Part shown: positions 33,342 to 46,700 of the stretch, piece after piece
Numbering within the stretch: position 1 is the stretch's first letter
Layout: each line of letters opens with the position of its first letter
The notes under the pieces: generated by a model
Database searches by the model: none
The model's input: the letters and a program-made list of their open reading frames with translations, nothing else
What the model was told of the DNA's origin: nothing
Program-made: the position numbers and the translations under genes
Assembly (NCBI GenBank): GCA_022036555.1
Contig: CM039120.1
Coordinates: 31,025,716-31,089,715, forward strand
Reading direction: 5' to 3'
From: Microstegium vimineum
Lineage: Eukaryota; Streptophyta; Magnoliopsida; Poales; Poaceae
DNA length: 64,000 nt

Positions 33342-34960
33342 ACTAACTAGCTAACTAAACAAGGAATGAAGGAATGTAAATACAAGGAGGAGGGTAATTG
33401 TTATACTGATGCCTTGTGATGGATGGATGAATCAATAGAACCAATCACAATGAAAACCAAAGAGTAGCCGGGAAACAAGTTGACACAAAGATTTTCTCCC
33501 GAGGTTCACTTGGTTGCCACCAAGCTAGTCCCTGTTGTGTCGACTACTCAAATGGTGATTTAGTGGCTAATAGGCAATCACAAGCCTAGCCCACTACTTG
33601 GGTGCCACAAGAATCCATCCAAATAAGAGTGACTCAATGACACAAGCAATCCACTAGAGTTACCCTTTGGCGCTACGCCGAGGTGGGTACAAGCCCTCTC
33701 ATAATCGTCGAAGACGGCCGCGAACAATCACCAACACGCGCCGAAGCTTCCTCAATCGCCCAAGCCATCTAGATCTTGGCAAACACCAAGAATAACAAGA
33801 AATCCCGCGGCGATGACGATGACCAAGTGCCACTAAGATGCAATGCAATGATCAAAGCACTTGGATCACTCACACTCTCACAAGTATGCAACACAAGCAA
33901 AGAGATGAGTTGGGGGCTATCTCAAGCAAGCACAAAGTGTTAGAATGAATGGGAGGTGCAGGAGAGAGCCCTAGGAGCCGACCAAAATGTTTTTATAGCA
34001 CCCACCAAGCAACTAGCCATTTTGCCCCTTGATCACGCTTTCCGGCGAGCCTCCAGACGCTACCTGCATGGGGGGTCCGGACCATTGGCTGCGCGTCCGG
34101 ACCTCCCTCAGTTTGAAATCGCCCGTTGGCGCCTTCACCAGCGCCTGCCATGTCGCCTCTAGACGCTCGTAACAGTGGGGGTCCGTACCAACGCGTCGTG
34201 CGTCCGAACCTTATGCAGTGACTGTCCAGAGACCTCCAAATCTCCAGATAGTCATCCAGAGTTTAGCGTCCGGACGAGACTTAGCATCCAAAGCCTTTGC
34301 AGAGAGCATCCAGAGAGCTCCAAACCTTCGGACGCTCGTCCAGAGTCCACTGTCCGTACCTTGGTCACTGTCCGGAGTTCCTATGCACCGAGGGCGAGAG
34401 GTAGGGTTCGCTTCCAGATGCATTGTCGTTTGTCTGGACCGAGCAACCACAGCGTTCGGACCTTGCGTCCGAACCTCTGATCTTTGCCAATCCTAGTTGC
34501 CTCTTCTTCTCCAAGCTTTCATATGCTAACACAAGGTATTCCAAACACTTATGCTTAGTGTTAGCCTTTGCATTGAATTATCTTGGATTTAATTTCAATT
34601 CTATGTCACTTAGGTTTATTTTAGATATGCAATGCAAACCTAGTGGCACATGATAACCGCAATCGATACGAGTTTTCCCTTCTTGATAGTATGGCTATCT
34701 ATCCTAAAGGTGATCACACTCTCTATAGTGTCTTGATCACTTAAACCAAAAATGGCCCTATGATACACCTTTTCCTTGAGCCCATTTTTGTTTTTCTCTT
34801 TGTTCTTTTCCTTAGTCCAAGAAGCACACTTGATTAATGCACCATGATCATCCATCTAGCTTCATAAGTCAAGATGGATTACCCTATCTTGATCATACAC
34901 TTAGCAATAGGGTTAGTCCATAGGTTTCATCAATTAACCAAAACCAAACATGGGCTTTCA
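33342..34960 (-). repeat. Sirevirus-type LTR in minus orientation, U5 end missing
   Basis: Read on the minus strand it begins TGAAAGCCCATG at 34960 and shows the usual order of this LTR type: two AATTGATGAAACC-like start strings, a GTCCGGAC-box array (34040-34490), a TATAAAA box, and downstream text matching the reverse complement of 53087-53168. The expected end (the C-run tail) is missing at 33342, exactly where element Y ends. No PPT precedes its start, so it is a 5' or solo LTR. Confidence 0.65.
33991..33997 (-). promoter_or_regulatory. Likely TATA box of the inverted LTR
   Basis: On the minus strand it reads TATAAAA (in GGTGCTATAAAAACATT), downstream of the GTCCGGAC boxes in the LTR's own orientation. 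Confidence 0.5.
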
Positions 34961-35438
34961 ACAAGTTTAACTCGATTTGTATAAAATATACGGATGAAAA
35001 TGGAACGGAAATATCCTGAACCAAACCGCACCGTTTCTATATTTAATCCGATCAAATCCGTATTTTCTTGTTCGACTTTACCGTAGTCACTTTCGTTTTC
35101 GTATTTCAAATGTCCCGAATCCCGAATGAAAAATCGTTTTCCGGCCAAGTTCAACCGTTTTCTACTTTTCTACTTTTAATGTGGAATACTCCGAATTCAA
35201 AATATGATTTAAATTGAATTTGGTTGCCAATCATTACTGTTCAGGCAACTAAGCAAAGGTAAATGTGAAACACTGATATCCATGAGTTGTATTATATAAG
35301 CAGCTCACCACCTTCCTAAGCACTACATTACTACATCTGGCTTCACGCGGCGATGCATTGCATACTTGCATGTGACTGAGCTAATCAAAAGAGAGAGAGA
35401 GCTAGATGGCTCGGGTCTTGTTGCTATCCTTTTCAGCA
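34961..35438. other. Unassigned repeat-like DNA
   Basis: No gene is seen. The part at about 34975-35170 is made of CGTTTTC / CCGTTT / CGGAAAT-type words and resembles 54910-55120 (both with TTCGTTTTCGT and ACTTTACCG strings). A run of AG dinucleotides lies near 35389. The two related stretches may be pieces of one DNA-transposon family, but no ends or TSDs were found. Confidence 0.4.
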
Positions 35439-36753
35439 TGAAAGGATCAAGATGCCCAAGACGGGGGTGAATTGGGCTTATTTCAAATTTCTATAGCAAA
35501 TATGAAATCCTAGAAATGCCAATTATGTAGGGTTATGAGGTTGCTACGCTAGCCAGAAAACAAAATTTTTCTACCCCATAAACCAGGAACTAGTGCTAGT
35601 TATAGATCACGGGGTTACCACTAGACGCGCAGCTGCAACGGAAGCGACTTGATGTAGTCGTGCGCGTCGCAGCAGTGTCGTGCAGTTGCGAGGTCGTCCG
35701 TCTCAACGTCTCCTTTTCGCGGTTCATCCTTGTGCTCCAGATGCAGCACCTCCGAGGAATCCCACACGTGCAGGGAAGAAGCGTCACCCCTCTGGACGGC
35801 TAGGTCCGCGAGGAGTACAAGGCGCGAGCATGGGGAGGGCGATGGCGGCTGCCAAAGGACGTAAGTCTCTCGCCCCGCACCCACCCCTTGCTTATATAGG
35901 TGTCCTAATGAGCTCCCACGTTGGAGGCCCATTAGCAACCCTAAACCTAGTCTAATTCGGGTCCAACCCGAATTAGGCTTCCAGCCCGTTAAGCGTGCGA
36001 CCCTATGGGCTCACGCACACATAGACATGGACCAAGTACTCTTACTCGACCAATAGTTGATAGCGGCCTCTAGCAAGGCGTGTCAACTCCTATGCATACG
36101 CTATGATCATATCACACGAACCACCACAATTCAATATACATGTTATTCCTTTGCCTCATGATATTTGGTTCAACTCGTGGGTTAACACTTAACCCAAGCA
36201 CGGCCATGCATTTCATGATCTAATCATTTGAGTGATCCAATGATATCTCTCTCATATGGAGAGTGGCAAATTTCATCTTGATTGACTATGTCTCATAGCA
36301 TGTTTCCTGATAAACCCGAAAGCTACCTTTATAACTACCCAGTCATAGAGTAGCGTTTGGTAGCCCTAGGGTAGGTCGTTTCACATCTTGAGTACATACG
36401 ACAATCTTAGGTCTAAGGACATAACGTACACGATGTGTATAGAGAAAATCACATGTCGGGTCTGTCCAGCACCATGTCCTACATGTGCCCACATTATTAG
36501 TTTGACATCTCATGTCCATGACTTGTGAAACAGAGTCATCAACTAATAATGTGTTGATCTAATATTCATGTGCATTCTTGCACGAACTCCGATTAGGGAC
36601 AACTTTTATAATAACCATACAAGTAAAAGAGTTTCACAAGCAATTCACATAATTGCTAATCAATACAAGTTGTCTTTAATGGATATTCATAACATGTCAT
36701 GGATACAAGGAATACATCATCTCTATGATTACCTTTAGGGCATATTCCCAACA
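35439..36753 (-). repeat. Copia LTR of BARE/Angela type, minus orientation
   Basis: On the minus strand it begins TGTTGGGAATATGCCCTAAA, the well-known start of Angela/BARE-like grass LTRs, and a PPT-like CTAGGGGGTAA precedes it, so it is a 3' LTR. Further typical text includes TTAGGGTTGCTAATGGGCC and a TATATAAG box (35891-35900 plus-strand coordinates). The lower boundary is uncertain: the TG at 35439 starts a GGGGGTGAATTGG-containing stretch that could belong to another LTR type. No matching TSD was found. Confidence 0.6.
35891..35900 (-). promoter_or_regulatory. Likely TATA box of the Angela-type LTR
   Basis: On the minus strand it reads CCTATATAAG, within the LTR and in its orientation. 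Confidence 0.5.
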
Positions 36754-36954
36754 AATTACCCCCTAGTGCCTACTAATTGTGTGTCCTAGCTAGAAAGCGG
36801 TTGATGAGGACATCACCACCCTGGACATGTCTACGTCATCGTCTTTTCCATGTTGTAACTCATCTCCAACTCAGCTGCCACGTCGACTTCGAGGCTGTTT
36901 CAGATTGTGTTTTTATACCTTCTTGCTTGTGTGTTCCGTTGTAACTCATCTCCA
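36754..36954. other. Junction region with a local duplication
   Basis: It holds the PPT side of the Angela-type LTR (minus) and then unassigned sequence. A stretch including AGATTGTGTTTTTATACC followed by TTCTTGCTTGTG (from 36903) is repeated about 90 bp later inside the CRM-like LTR fragment, and GTTGTAACTCATCTCCAACT occurs at 36853 and 36939. This points to a duplication at the truncation breakpoint. Confidence 0.5.
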
Positions 36955-37216
36955 ACTCTATTGATATTCGCATCATTCATAATTGCAATTTTAGATTGTG
37001 TGTTTATACTTCTTGCTTGTGTTCTTCGATTCGCTTGCAGGAATAGCCTTATTGGCGAGGTCAATCAAGTTGTGCTTGGTTGATAACCAACGGAGCAGTG
37101 GTGTAAAGGTTGCAGGGTTTGAATCGTGTCTGATTTGAAGCCGGATTGCCAACATCGAGTTCTCCACAGATCGAACTTACCAGTTACCTCACCAAAGATC
37201 GGGCCACTCCTCATCA
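36955..37216 (+). repeat. Truncated 5' LTR of the CRM-like element
   Basis: From CTCTATTGATATTCGC onward it matches 51288-51540 almost base for base and ends ...CTCCTCATCA three bases before the PBS. The portion upstream of 36955 that exists in the 3' LTR is absent. Confidence 0.85.
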
Positions 37217-37218
37217 AT

Positions 37219-37230
37219 TGGTATCAGAAT
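37219..37230 (+). other. Primer-binding site, tRNA-iMet-like
   Basis: TGGTATCAGAAT matches the tRNA-iMet PBS (TGGTATCAGAGC) at 10 of 12 bases, next to the LTR end. Confidence 0.8.
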
Positions 37231-38548
37231 TTTAGGTTTACCGCGAGTTATACTCTCATTTGCCTTAGATTCATATTTGTTCATTACCTAGAGTCCACAA
37301 AAAGCCAACAAAAAATTTTCAATTTCCGTTGTCCTATCACCCTTTGTGCCTTGCAATTTCGTTTTCAGATTTGCTTTGTTGAGTTTGAGTCCGTGGTTGA
37401 GTCTAGTTGCTGGTTTAGATTGTGTTTGTCATCGTAGTTCAACCGCACCATTGTTGTTCTTTGTTTCTGCCGCTATCCCATCCACTGTTCTCAAACAACA
37501 AGTTGAAGCCACCACATCACTCGACTTGCTACCGCTAGCCGCCTTGTGTGATCTCTCGCCGCCGCGCAAACCCTATATAGGTTGCCAACTGCTGTTATTT
37601 TTTGCCTGCATCGCAACCCTCCTTACATCATCTGGCAAATACCTACTGTTGTTAGTCACAGGAACGTTGATCTTGTGATCGGTGTTGGAGTTTAGGGACG
37701 TTTTTCCCTAACTGTTGCCGCCGCCGCCGCCGTCGTCGTCTTGTGCCTTCCGGAAAACATAACTTGACATACCTTCGGTAAAAAAAAGGCATAACTTTTC
37801 GCTTGTTTATTAGAAAAATCAGAAAACAATTGTGGAGCTTCTTGATGCCATTTGGAGCCGACCCAAACTCTCCTTCAGTCTGTTTGGTTTCTCCGAAATT
37901 GCCAAAAAATCATGAAAATAAAGAAAAAAATTATCAAGGTGTCTGCACGCTTTTCAGAGAACTTGCGGAATTTCTGTAGACCACAACTCACCTCAGTTGA
38001 AGGTGCCAATTTTTGTGGTTGCATCTCGTGTGATCCTTGTTCAGAGAAAAATATAATAAAAATAGTGAAAAAATAAAAAAGTTTGATTCCTACTAGTGCC
38101 TTTTGGGAAAATCCGAGGAAATTCAGCAAAAAGGAAAAATCCGAACTAGTTGCTTGTTCTGTGAGTTCCTTCCATCGTCTTTTGTTTCATCTTGTTGCGC
38201 TACGTCTAGACACGTCTTAGCCAACAATTGTGACTTGTACTTTGGATACTTATTGAACTTAGCTAAATCTATATTCGTTATTTGCTAATCCTTTCTACTC
38301 ATAGTGTGCCTTCCCAAAGCTCTACATATACTTCTGTCAGCACAGGTTCATCTTGCAACTATTACCACGCTCAACAATCGATTGCTTCGCCAATTTGGTC
38401 TTGCTACTGTTAGGCTTTGGTAAGAACACTTGCAAGACGGTGGTAAGCCGCTTGTGATTTTGCATTCCACTGTCACCACCACCACCACTTGGTTCCTTTT
38501 AGTTGATAGGGATAATACTTTGGTGTTGTCGTTTTCTATCTTCTAACC
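37231..38548 (+). other. Untranslated leader of the CRM-like element
   Basis: About 1.3 kb without a credible gene. It contains a GCC/GTC microsatellite near 37721-37741 and AT-rich stretches (37780-38100). It ends at the gag ATG in a CTAACC ATG context. Confidence 0.6.
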
Positions 38549-40312
38549 ATGTCAGGATCTCCGGCGGATTTCAATGAGTGTGTGTCCAAGGAAGAGCTTA
38601 CAATGTTCATCAATGAACAACGCAATCTTATGAACGAGCTGACGCGTAACATGAACAATCTAGTCACCCGCATTGAGCAGGTTGAACAACGTCGACCACC
38701 TCATCATGATAATGATGAAGATGTGGATGTTTTTGATGATGGAGATGCGGATGCTGACGGTGATGCACGAAACCATCGCCGCTACAACTTCAATCGTCGT
38801 GGTATGGGAGGTAATAATCATGGTAATAATGATCCTTTCTCAAAAATTAAATTTAGCCTACCTCCTTTTGCTGGTAATATTGATCTTGAGGCATACTTAG
38901 ATTGGAAACTTGCTGTTCAACAAAAGTTTGATTCTCATAATGTACCCGCTGATCATAGAGTTAGACTTGCTACTACTGAGTTCACTAATTTTTCTTTGTT
39001 CCAGTGGAGTGATCTTTGCAATGCTGGTAATGTTGCTGTTGTGCCTCAAACTTGGAATGTTTTAAAGCAATGTATGAAATCTCGTTTTGTTCCTCCTTAT
39101 TACCAACGTGATTTACGCTTGAAACTGCAAACTTTAAAACAAGGTGATAAATACATAGAAGTATACTATCAAAAATTGCTTATTGGTTTAGCACGTTGTG
39201 GTATAAATGAAGATGATAATGATGCTAGTGCTAGATTCTTTGGTGCTTTAAACAATGATATACAGAACATTCTTGATTACAAAGAATGGTGCAATTTTTC
39301 CCAATTGTATCATCTTGCTATTAAGGCCGAACGTGAAGTACAGGGACGCACACAACAATAACAACCTTTCAGGTCTAACACTGGACGGAATTTTCAGCAG
39401 CGTTCCGAACCGGAGACGCCCAAGACTACACCTCCATTTTCTTCTGGGGTAAATAAATTGTCTAATGTGCAGTTTCCACAGCCAAAGAAAGATGCCACTC
39501 CGGGTGTTTCTACTAGCTCTGCCTCCTCTAAAATCATTTGCCACCGATGCAAAGGCATGAGACATGTCATGAAGGAGTGCCCCAGTCGTCGTGCTTTCAT
39601 TGCTACTAAGGATGGATATGTAAGTGCTAGTGATGTTGAAGACGATTTAGCCCTTGCTGCTAACGTTGCTGCAGATTCCACGGAGGGCGATCAAGACGAG
39701 GAGACAATTGATTCTGTGGCTGCCGCCGTAGGCTACCCTAGCCTTCTTGTGCAGCGTGTGTTGAGTTCATGTGTGGGATATGACGAAGAGATGCAGATCC
39801 AGCGACACAATTTGTTCCACATGTATCTCATTGTGCAGGGTTGTCGTGTTCTCACCATCATTGATAGCGGGAGTTCCAACAACTTGGTAAGTTCAGATTT
39901 GGTTGAGAAGCTTGGCTTGACCACACGACAACATTCACATCCATATAAACTTCAATGGTTCAATAATAGTGGTAAAACGAAGGTATCTAAATCAGCCCGC
40001 ATTAGCTTTTTCACAGGCTCTTATCATGATACTGCTGATTTTGATGTTGTACCTATGCAAGCTTGTTCAATTTTGTTAGGACGTCCATGGGAATTTGATA
40101 CTGATGCTTTACACCATGGTAGAACTAATAAATACACTTTCATGCATAAGGACAAGAAAATTATTTTGTTGCCTCTGTCTCCTACGGATATTGTTAAACA
40201 TGCTCGAGAGATTAAAAATAAACCTCCGTTGAACATTGATACAAATGTGATTAAGTTATCAAGAGGTGTTTTTCTTGCTACAACTTCTGCTACTACTGAG
40301 TTATGTGTCTGA
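38549..40312 (+). pseudogene. gag-protease of the CRM-like element, one nonsense codon
   Basis: A single frame from the ATG at 38549 to TGA 40310-40312 (587 codons), broken only by TAA at 39359-39361 within a run of Gln codons (a probable CAA change). An N-terminal coiled coil, an acidic Asp-rich stretch, and a Retrotrans_gag core (PFSKIKFSLPPFAG, YLDWKLAVQQKF, YYQKLLIGLARCG) are followed by the CCHC knuckle CHRCKGMRHVMKEC and a retropepsin-like domain (LTIIDSGSSNNLVSSDLVEKL ... CSILLGRPWEFD). The D-S-G active site is kept. The sequence then stops with no RT. In intact relatives the same polyprotein continues into RT, so this is a deletion derivative or non-autonomous form. Confidence 0.85.
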
Positions 40313-40428
40313 GTCATCGGGAAACATCGAAACATGTCAGCGTCCAGAATCTGTTCCGGTGTTGCGTCACCTATTTTGGGCCAACTTGGCCATGTATCGT
40401 GAGTCGGGCCTTAAGCCCAAGTTGTGGG
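40313..40428 (+). repeat. Start of the 3' LTR of the CRM-like element (left of the Tekay insertion)
   Basis: It runs from just after the gag-protease stop to the TSD GTGGG (40424-40428). It joins without a gap to 51067 (CTCCCCCTGGTCGCC...) when the insertion is removed. The exact LTR start is not determinable because the 5' LTR lacks this part. Confidence 0.6.
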
Positions 40429-43400
40429 TGTAACATAACCGTCTGAATTATAAGAGATCAAGTACTAAAGTAGCCGAATTAACTACCGCTTAATAGCACT
40501 TGCGCCCATATAGTCCCGGTAGTCCGTGAAATCTCGAAGGATTTCAAACATTTCCACAATACAGCCAAGATCGAGATAGTTCAGTAGCACCATTCACACG
40601 ATATAAAGTTCAACATAACAAATTAGAATCGGAGTGCGAAGACTCAACAGTTATTACAAACCATTGTTCAAATTGAAAGAGAAGTGGAAGTCTTTTAACA
40701 CGATAATCTCCAAAGTAATTCTTAATAAAGTGCCAGACTAGGGACATATCCCGCAACAGCAAAAGAAGAGTCCGGAAGTGACCAAGCCCATGGTCTAGAA
40801 GTCATCCCCAACGGGGTAGAGACAATTCACACAATAACCATGCAGGAGCTGACCATCTGCAAAACAACATGGGATAAAACCCTGAGTACAAGAAGGTACT
40901 CAGCGAGACTTACCCACCATAAACGAAAATAAGGACTCCAAGGAAGATGAAGGCTTATGGTGGTTTAGCTGACTCTTTTGCGGAAAAGCATGCAACTAAC
41001 CTTTCAAGTTTTAGTAAGGATAAGTAACATCACTTTTAATAATATTACTTGTCATCTACATTAGCCACTAGTCTATGCCAGACATGTTGGAATTAAGCAT
41101 ACAAGAGATCCATCATCATTCTAGGCTTTCCATAAACCGGATCACCATCATTAGTTTCATAGTCGTGTAACTGTTGTCATTGCCCTAGTCAAGTGCTCTC
41201 TAACTAGGAGCGATGGCGATTCAAATCGGATTCCTACTCAGCTGAGGGGGTGTTCCCTACACAAACCACACTCACAAGCCACGTGAGCTACAGGTCACCG
41301 AAGACACTATTCGGGTAAAGTCGCGGGATGAACAGTGACCACGATACCCAGGGCCCACCCGAAAGCCAGCACGTGAGAAGATCTTAAATCGCACCCTGTG
41401 CCGAACCCCGCCTCGCACCAGTACGATGCGTCGCTGACCACGCCGGGCCCGAATAGTGTTCCGGCTTCACGGTCGGAACGAGTTATCCTTCCAGTTAAGT
41501 GTAGGGCATGAGTTCAACATGACTAGAGGGACGACAACACGAACAGTCCTTAGTTGACACAGTCGAGTCACCCCCTTCCAACGTATAGGGAGTTTCCCGC
41601 TGATCTTAGTTCCATTAACAATTTCGGCTATCATTCCAAGATAGACCATAACATGTGATGAGGATAGATCCTATATCTCGCGGGCAATGGAATCACCCGA
41701 CTTCTACCGAACTAAGCCAACTAAGCATGACTGCCACGATCGATCTTTGGGTAACAAGGTAAAAGTATAGATAGGAGAACAAGGTAATATGCATCAACGG
41801 TTGCACTCAACTCCTATACTTAATGCATCAATAAAGTGCGAATAATAAATGTTATACTTTTGCAAACCGGGAGAATGCTTCAGGGCTTGCCTTGCTCAAA
41901 GATGCTGGCGACGTGATTCGGGCACTCCTGCAGCTGGTCCTCCTCACCAGGATCCTCGAGCTGCACTTCCTGAGTGGCTTGCTCCTGCTCCTGAGTCACG
42001 TTCTCCGGGTTCTCGTCCTGCGATCATGTATGATGCGATGCGAGTATGTATAAGTGCATATGATGAAATGTGAACATGATGAAATGATATGTATGCGAGG
42101 TGTTGTATAAATATAACACTTAATCATTATTCATCCACTTAATCAACTTAAGCAAGCAAGGTTACACTAATAGCCTTTCTTGTCATGGTAAGATAACAAT
42201 TGAACTAGAGTTGTACTTTGAAAAGCATCAAACAGATCAGCACACATTTTTATCTAATACTACTAAATACCAAGATACCTCAGAAAAAGTATCAAATATT
42301 TATATTGCATAAAACAGTTATTAAAATTCATTAACATAGTTATTTATCACATTTTAAACCCTACACAGATTTTCTAAATAGAACATAGGGTACTTCATAT
42401 TTTTCATGGATAGATCTCTGCTACAGAAACCTAACAAAACAAGTTTCACAATTTTCAGAGCTATAAATTAATAACGATGCATTTCTCAAGTTTCAGCCTT
42501 AAACAAGATTAATTAAACCTACACAGAAAACTTATACAACAAATCATGCAAAGTACACCAAACTGTAGACCTGGATAAAAGAAACCTAACAAAACTAGTT
42601 TGGCAGAGCAGTCTCGGCTAGGCGAGGCGAAGCCGATGGCGGTCTCGGCTAGGCGAGCGCATGCTCGGGGCGAGCTCCACGCGGCGGCGGCTTACAGTGG
42701 CAGAGCGGCTGCGCCTTCGGCTTGGCGTGCGAAGGTGCGGTCGACGTCTACGGCGCGACGGCGGTGCACGCCGAGCCATGAACGAGGCTAGGGGAGGGAG
42801 AGGTGGGGCGGAACGGCGCGGCGGCGCGCGGTTCGCGTCGCACGACGGCTTACCGTGGCGGACGAGCGGCGTCGCGGCTGGACGAAGGCGAGGCAAAGCT
42901 GGGACGCGCGCGGTGGTCGGTGGCGTGGAGCAGAGCGGCGGGAACAGCGCGGAGGCGACGGCGGCGCTCGGAGCGCTGCGCTGCGTTGCTGCTGCTACTC
43001 TAGGGTTTGGCGAGGGAGAGAGCGAGAGCGAGAGTGAGGGAGGCAGAAAGGAGGGAGGGAGGACCGGGGCGCGTCCGCTTCGGACCAAGACGCGGCTCGG
43101 CCAGAGCTCGGCGTCCACGCGGCCGTCGGCGGCGGGCATGGCGGCCACGCGGCGCGCGGCTTCTGCACGCGGTCGGCTTGTGCGCGGCGCGCGGGAGCGC
43201 GCGGTGCGGGCGTAGGCGCGGCTACGGGCTGGCTTCGGCCACTGGGCCGAAAGTGGAGCGTCGGCCCACTTAAGCAAGGTAAGCTTTTCTAATTTTGTTT
43301 TTTATTTTTATTTTTCCAAATTTGTTTCAAAACCCATTTTGATCAATTTCAAATGCTTTTCAGATTTTAGGTGCAAAAAATAAGTTGCTCAGAATTTTAA

Positions 43401-43737
43401 ATTGCACAGAAAAGCTTTAAACATTACAGCCAAATTCGGTTTACTTTTTAAACTATAAAACCAAACTCAAATTAAGGCCTATGGAAACATTAATTCAAAT
43501 ATACTAAAGTCACTTTAAATTTCAGGAATTTAAACTTATTTTCATATCAAATTAAAGCATTAAACTCTAGGTTGTAATTACTAAGATGGTTCAAGGTTAA
43601 ACATATTAAACAATCAAAGATCGTAGCAAAAGGAATTACACATGAAATGATGATGCTATGCATGAATGCTTCATGTGATGAATGCTTTAGGTTTAATTAA
43701 AAATAGTTTAATTATGCTTAACACTTGAGGTGTTACA
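40429..43737 (-). repeat. 3' LTR of the Tekay element (3309 bp)
   Basis: It keeps the segment 41401-about 42610 that the other LTR has lost; the related solo LTR at 27751-32053 also has matching text there (for example around 41865-41940), so the longer form is ancestral. A CpG-dense block lies at 42600-43280, with overlapping Arg/Ala-rich open frames that I consider artefacts. Confidence 0.88.
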
Positions 43738-46700
43738 ACCCTTCCCCCCTTAAAGAAATCTCGTCCCGAGATTTGAGTTACGAACCACTCATCATAGAAG
43801 TCTTTGTAAGCCCTCTTTAGATACTCTGCTGTTTCCCAAGTAGCATCTCTTTTATCATGGCGATCCCACTGAACTTTGTAGGTTCTCACTATTCTGTTTC
43901 TTGTTTCCCGGTCCTTTGTGTCCAAAACTTTTACCGGCTGTTCCTTATAGGTTAAACTTGGCTTAAGCGTGACTCCAGGACTCCATAGGCCTTCCTCTGG
44001 TACCCTTAAGCACTTCTTAAGTTGGGACACACGGAATATAGGGAAGATCGAACTCATATTTTCTGGTAACTTCAACTCATATGCAACCGGACCCTTCTTT
44101 TCAATAATCTCATAAGGACCAACATAACGAGGAGATAGCTTCTTTTTGCTCCCAAAACATTTTACTCTCCTCATAGGACTGACTTTGAGGTAAACAAAGT
44201 CCCCGACTTCAAACTCAAGTGGTCTTCTCTGCTTATCTATGTAACTTTTCTGCCTTGATTGCGCTACAACCATATGTTGTTGAATCGTTTTGATTTTGTT
44301 CTCTGCTTCACTTACAAAATCAGTACCATAAAACCTTCTTTCACTAGGTTCCACCCAATTCAAGGGTGTTCTGCACTTGCGACCATACAAAGCCTCAAAA
44401 GGTGCCATTTTAATGCTCTCTTGATAGCTATTATTATATGCAAACTCTCCTAGAGTTAACCATGATTCTCATGAACCTTTGGAAGACAACACACAAGCTC
44501 TCAACATATCTTCCAAAGTTTGATTCAACCGTTCTGTTTGTCCTAAAGTCTGCGGGTGATAAGTTGTACTATGGATCAACTTTGTTCCCAAACTCTCTTG
44601 CATTCGTTCCCAAAAGTGAGTTGTAAACTGCGGACCTCGGTCGAACACGATAGTCTTTGGTACACCATGCAACTTGACAATCTCTGACAAGTATTTCTCT
44701 GCAGAATCTGGAGCTCTGTGTGTAGTGTGAACTGGTAAGAAGTGAGCTGACTTTGTTAAGCGATCCACAATTACCCATATAGCATCATGGACCTTCTTGG
44801 TTAGTGGTAGACCGGTGATAAAATCCATACTTATGTCATCCCATTTCCAATCTGGCACAGATAACGGATTCAACAGATCTGCTGGCCTCATGTGGATAGC
44901 TTTGACTCTACAACAGGTGTCGCATCTAGCCACATAAGTTGCTACTTCCTTTTTCATCTTTGTCCACCAAAAGTGACTTCTCAAGTCCTGGTACATCTTA
45001 CTACTTCCAGGGTGAATTGATAACTTGGACTTATGTGCTTCGTCCATTATCTTATTACGAAGATCATGATCTTTAGGCACGACTAGACGATTGTCAAACC
45101 ACAACACTCCTTGTTCATCAATCTGAAAGCGCAGAATCTTTTCCTTTTTCATTCTTTCCTTTAGGTAGAATAGACCCCTGTCTGTTTTTTGTTTCTCTAT
45201 AATCTGATCTCTCAAGAGACATTTAACTTCTATGCTCAACATCACTTCTGGGTGAATTAACTTGTTCTCATTTGTCACAAAGTCTTGAAGCACATGACAA
45301 TGTGACTTTCTACTTAAGGCATCTGCGACCACATTTGCCTTGCCTAGATGGTAGTGTATTTGTAAATCATAATCCTTTATCAACTCTAACCATCTCCTCT
45401 GCCTCATATTCAAGTATGATTGAGTAAAGATGTACTTTAAGCTCTTATGATCCGTGTACATATTGCACAGATTTCCAAAAAGATAATGACGCCATATTTT
45501 CAAGGCATGTACCACTGCTGCTAACTCGAGGTCATGAGTCGGATAGTTGACTTCGTGTTTCTTTAGCTGACATGAAGCATAAGCAATGACCTTACCATTC
45601 TGCATCAAAACACAACCCAAACCGTTCTTGGAAGCATCACAAAACACATCAAAAGGTTCCTCTATATTAGGTTGCGCTAGAATAGGGGCAGTGGTCAACA
45701 ACTTCCGCAAGGTACGGAAAGCTATCTCACACGCCTCGGTCCAAGCAAACTTCTTTTCCTTTTGTAACAAGGTTGTCATGGGTTTGGCTATCTTAGAAAA
45801 ATCTGGAATGAACCGTCGATAGTAGCCTGCCAGACCTAGAAAATTGCGGATGTCACCAACCGTGGTTGGCGCCTTCCATTCCATGACTTCCTTTACCTTG
45901 CTCGGGTCAACTGATATGCCTTTCTCCGAAAGAATATGACCAAGGAAAGGGACTTCCTTAAGACAAAACTCACACTTACTGAACTTGGTATACAACATGT
46001 GATCTCTCAACCTTTGCAAAACCACTCGAAGATGTTTCTCATGGTCTTGCTTATTTTCCGAATATACCAGGATGTCATCTATGAACACGATAACAAACTT
46101 GTCTAGCTCTGGCATGAACACTGAATTCATTAACTGCATGAAGTGCGTTGGGGCATTGGTCACATGACCAGATACTCAAACAATCCATATCTGGTAGAGA
46201 AAGTTGTTTTCGGGATATCCTTTGGCCTGACCTTTACCTGATGGTACCCTGACCTTAAGTTGATCTTAGAGAACACCCTAGCTTTGGCTAACTGGTCGAA
46301 GAGGATATCAATTCTGGGCAAAGGATACTTATTCTTTATTGTTACTGCATTAAGAGGTCTATAGTCCACGCACATCTGTAAGGAATTATCCCTCTTTTTC
46401 TTTACGAAAAGTGCTGGACAACCCCATTCTGAGGTACTGGGTTGAATTAAGCCTTTCTTTAACAGATCTTGCAGTTGTTTCTTTAGTTCTGCTAACTCAT
46501 TAGGAGACATCCAATATGGTCTCCTTGATATCGGCGCTGTGTCGGGCGTGAGCTCTATGCCGAACTCAACATCCCTATCAGGGGGAAGACCCGGTAACTC
46601 TTCAGGAAACACATCTGGGAACTCACAGACTACATGTATGTCTTGGAGAGAAGTAACATGTGTAGCACAAGACCAGCTTAACATATCAGACTGACGGGGG

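Noticed and set aside
42600..43277. Open frames of 184-219 codons in both orientations in the Tekay LTR
   Set aside because: Same GC-rich LTR block as in the other copies; the frame is not preserved against 50109-50615, and no protein feature is seen.
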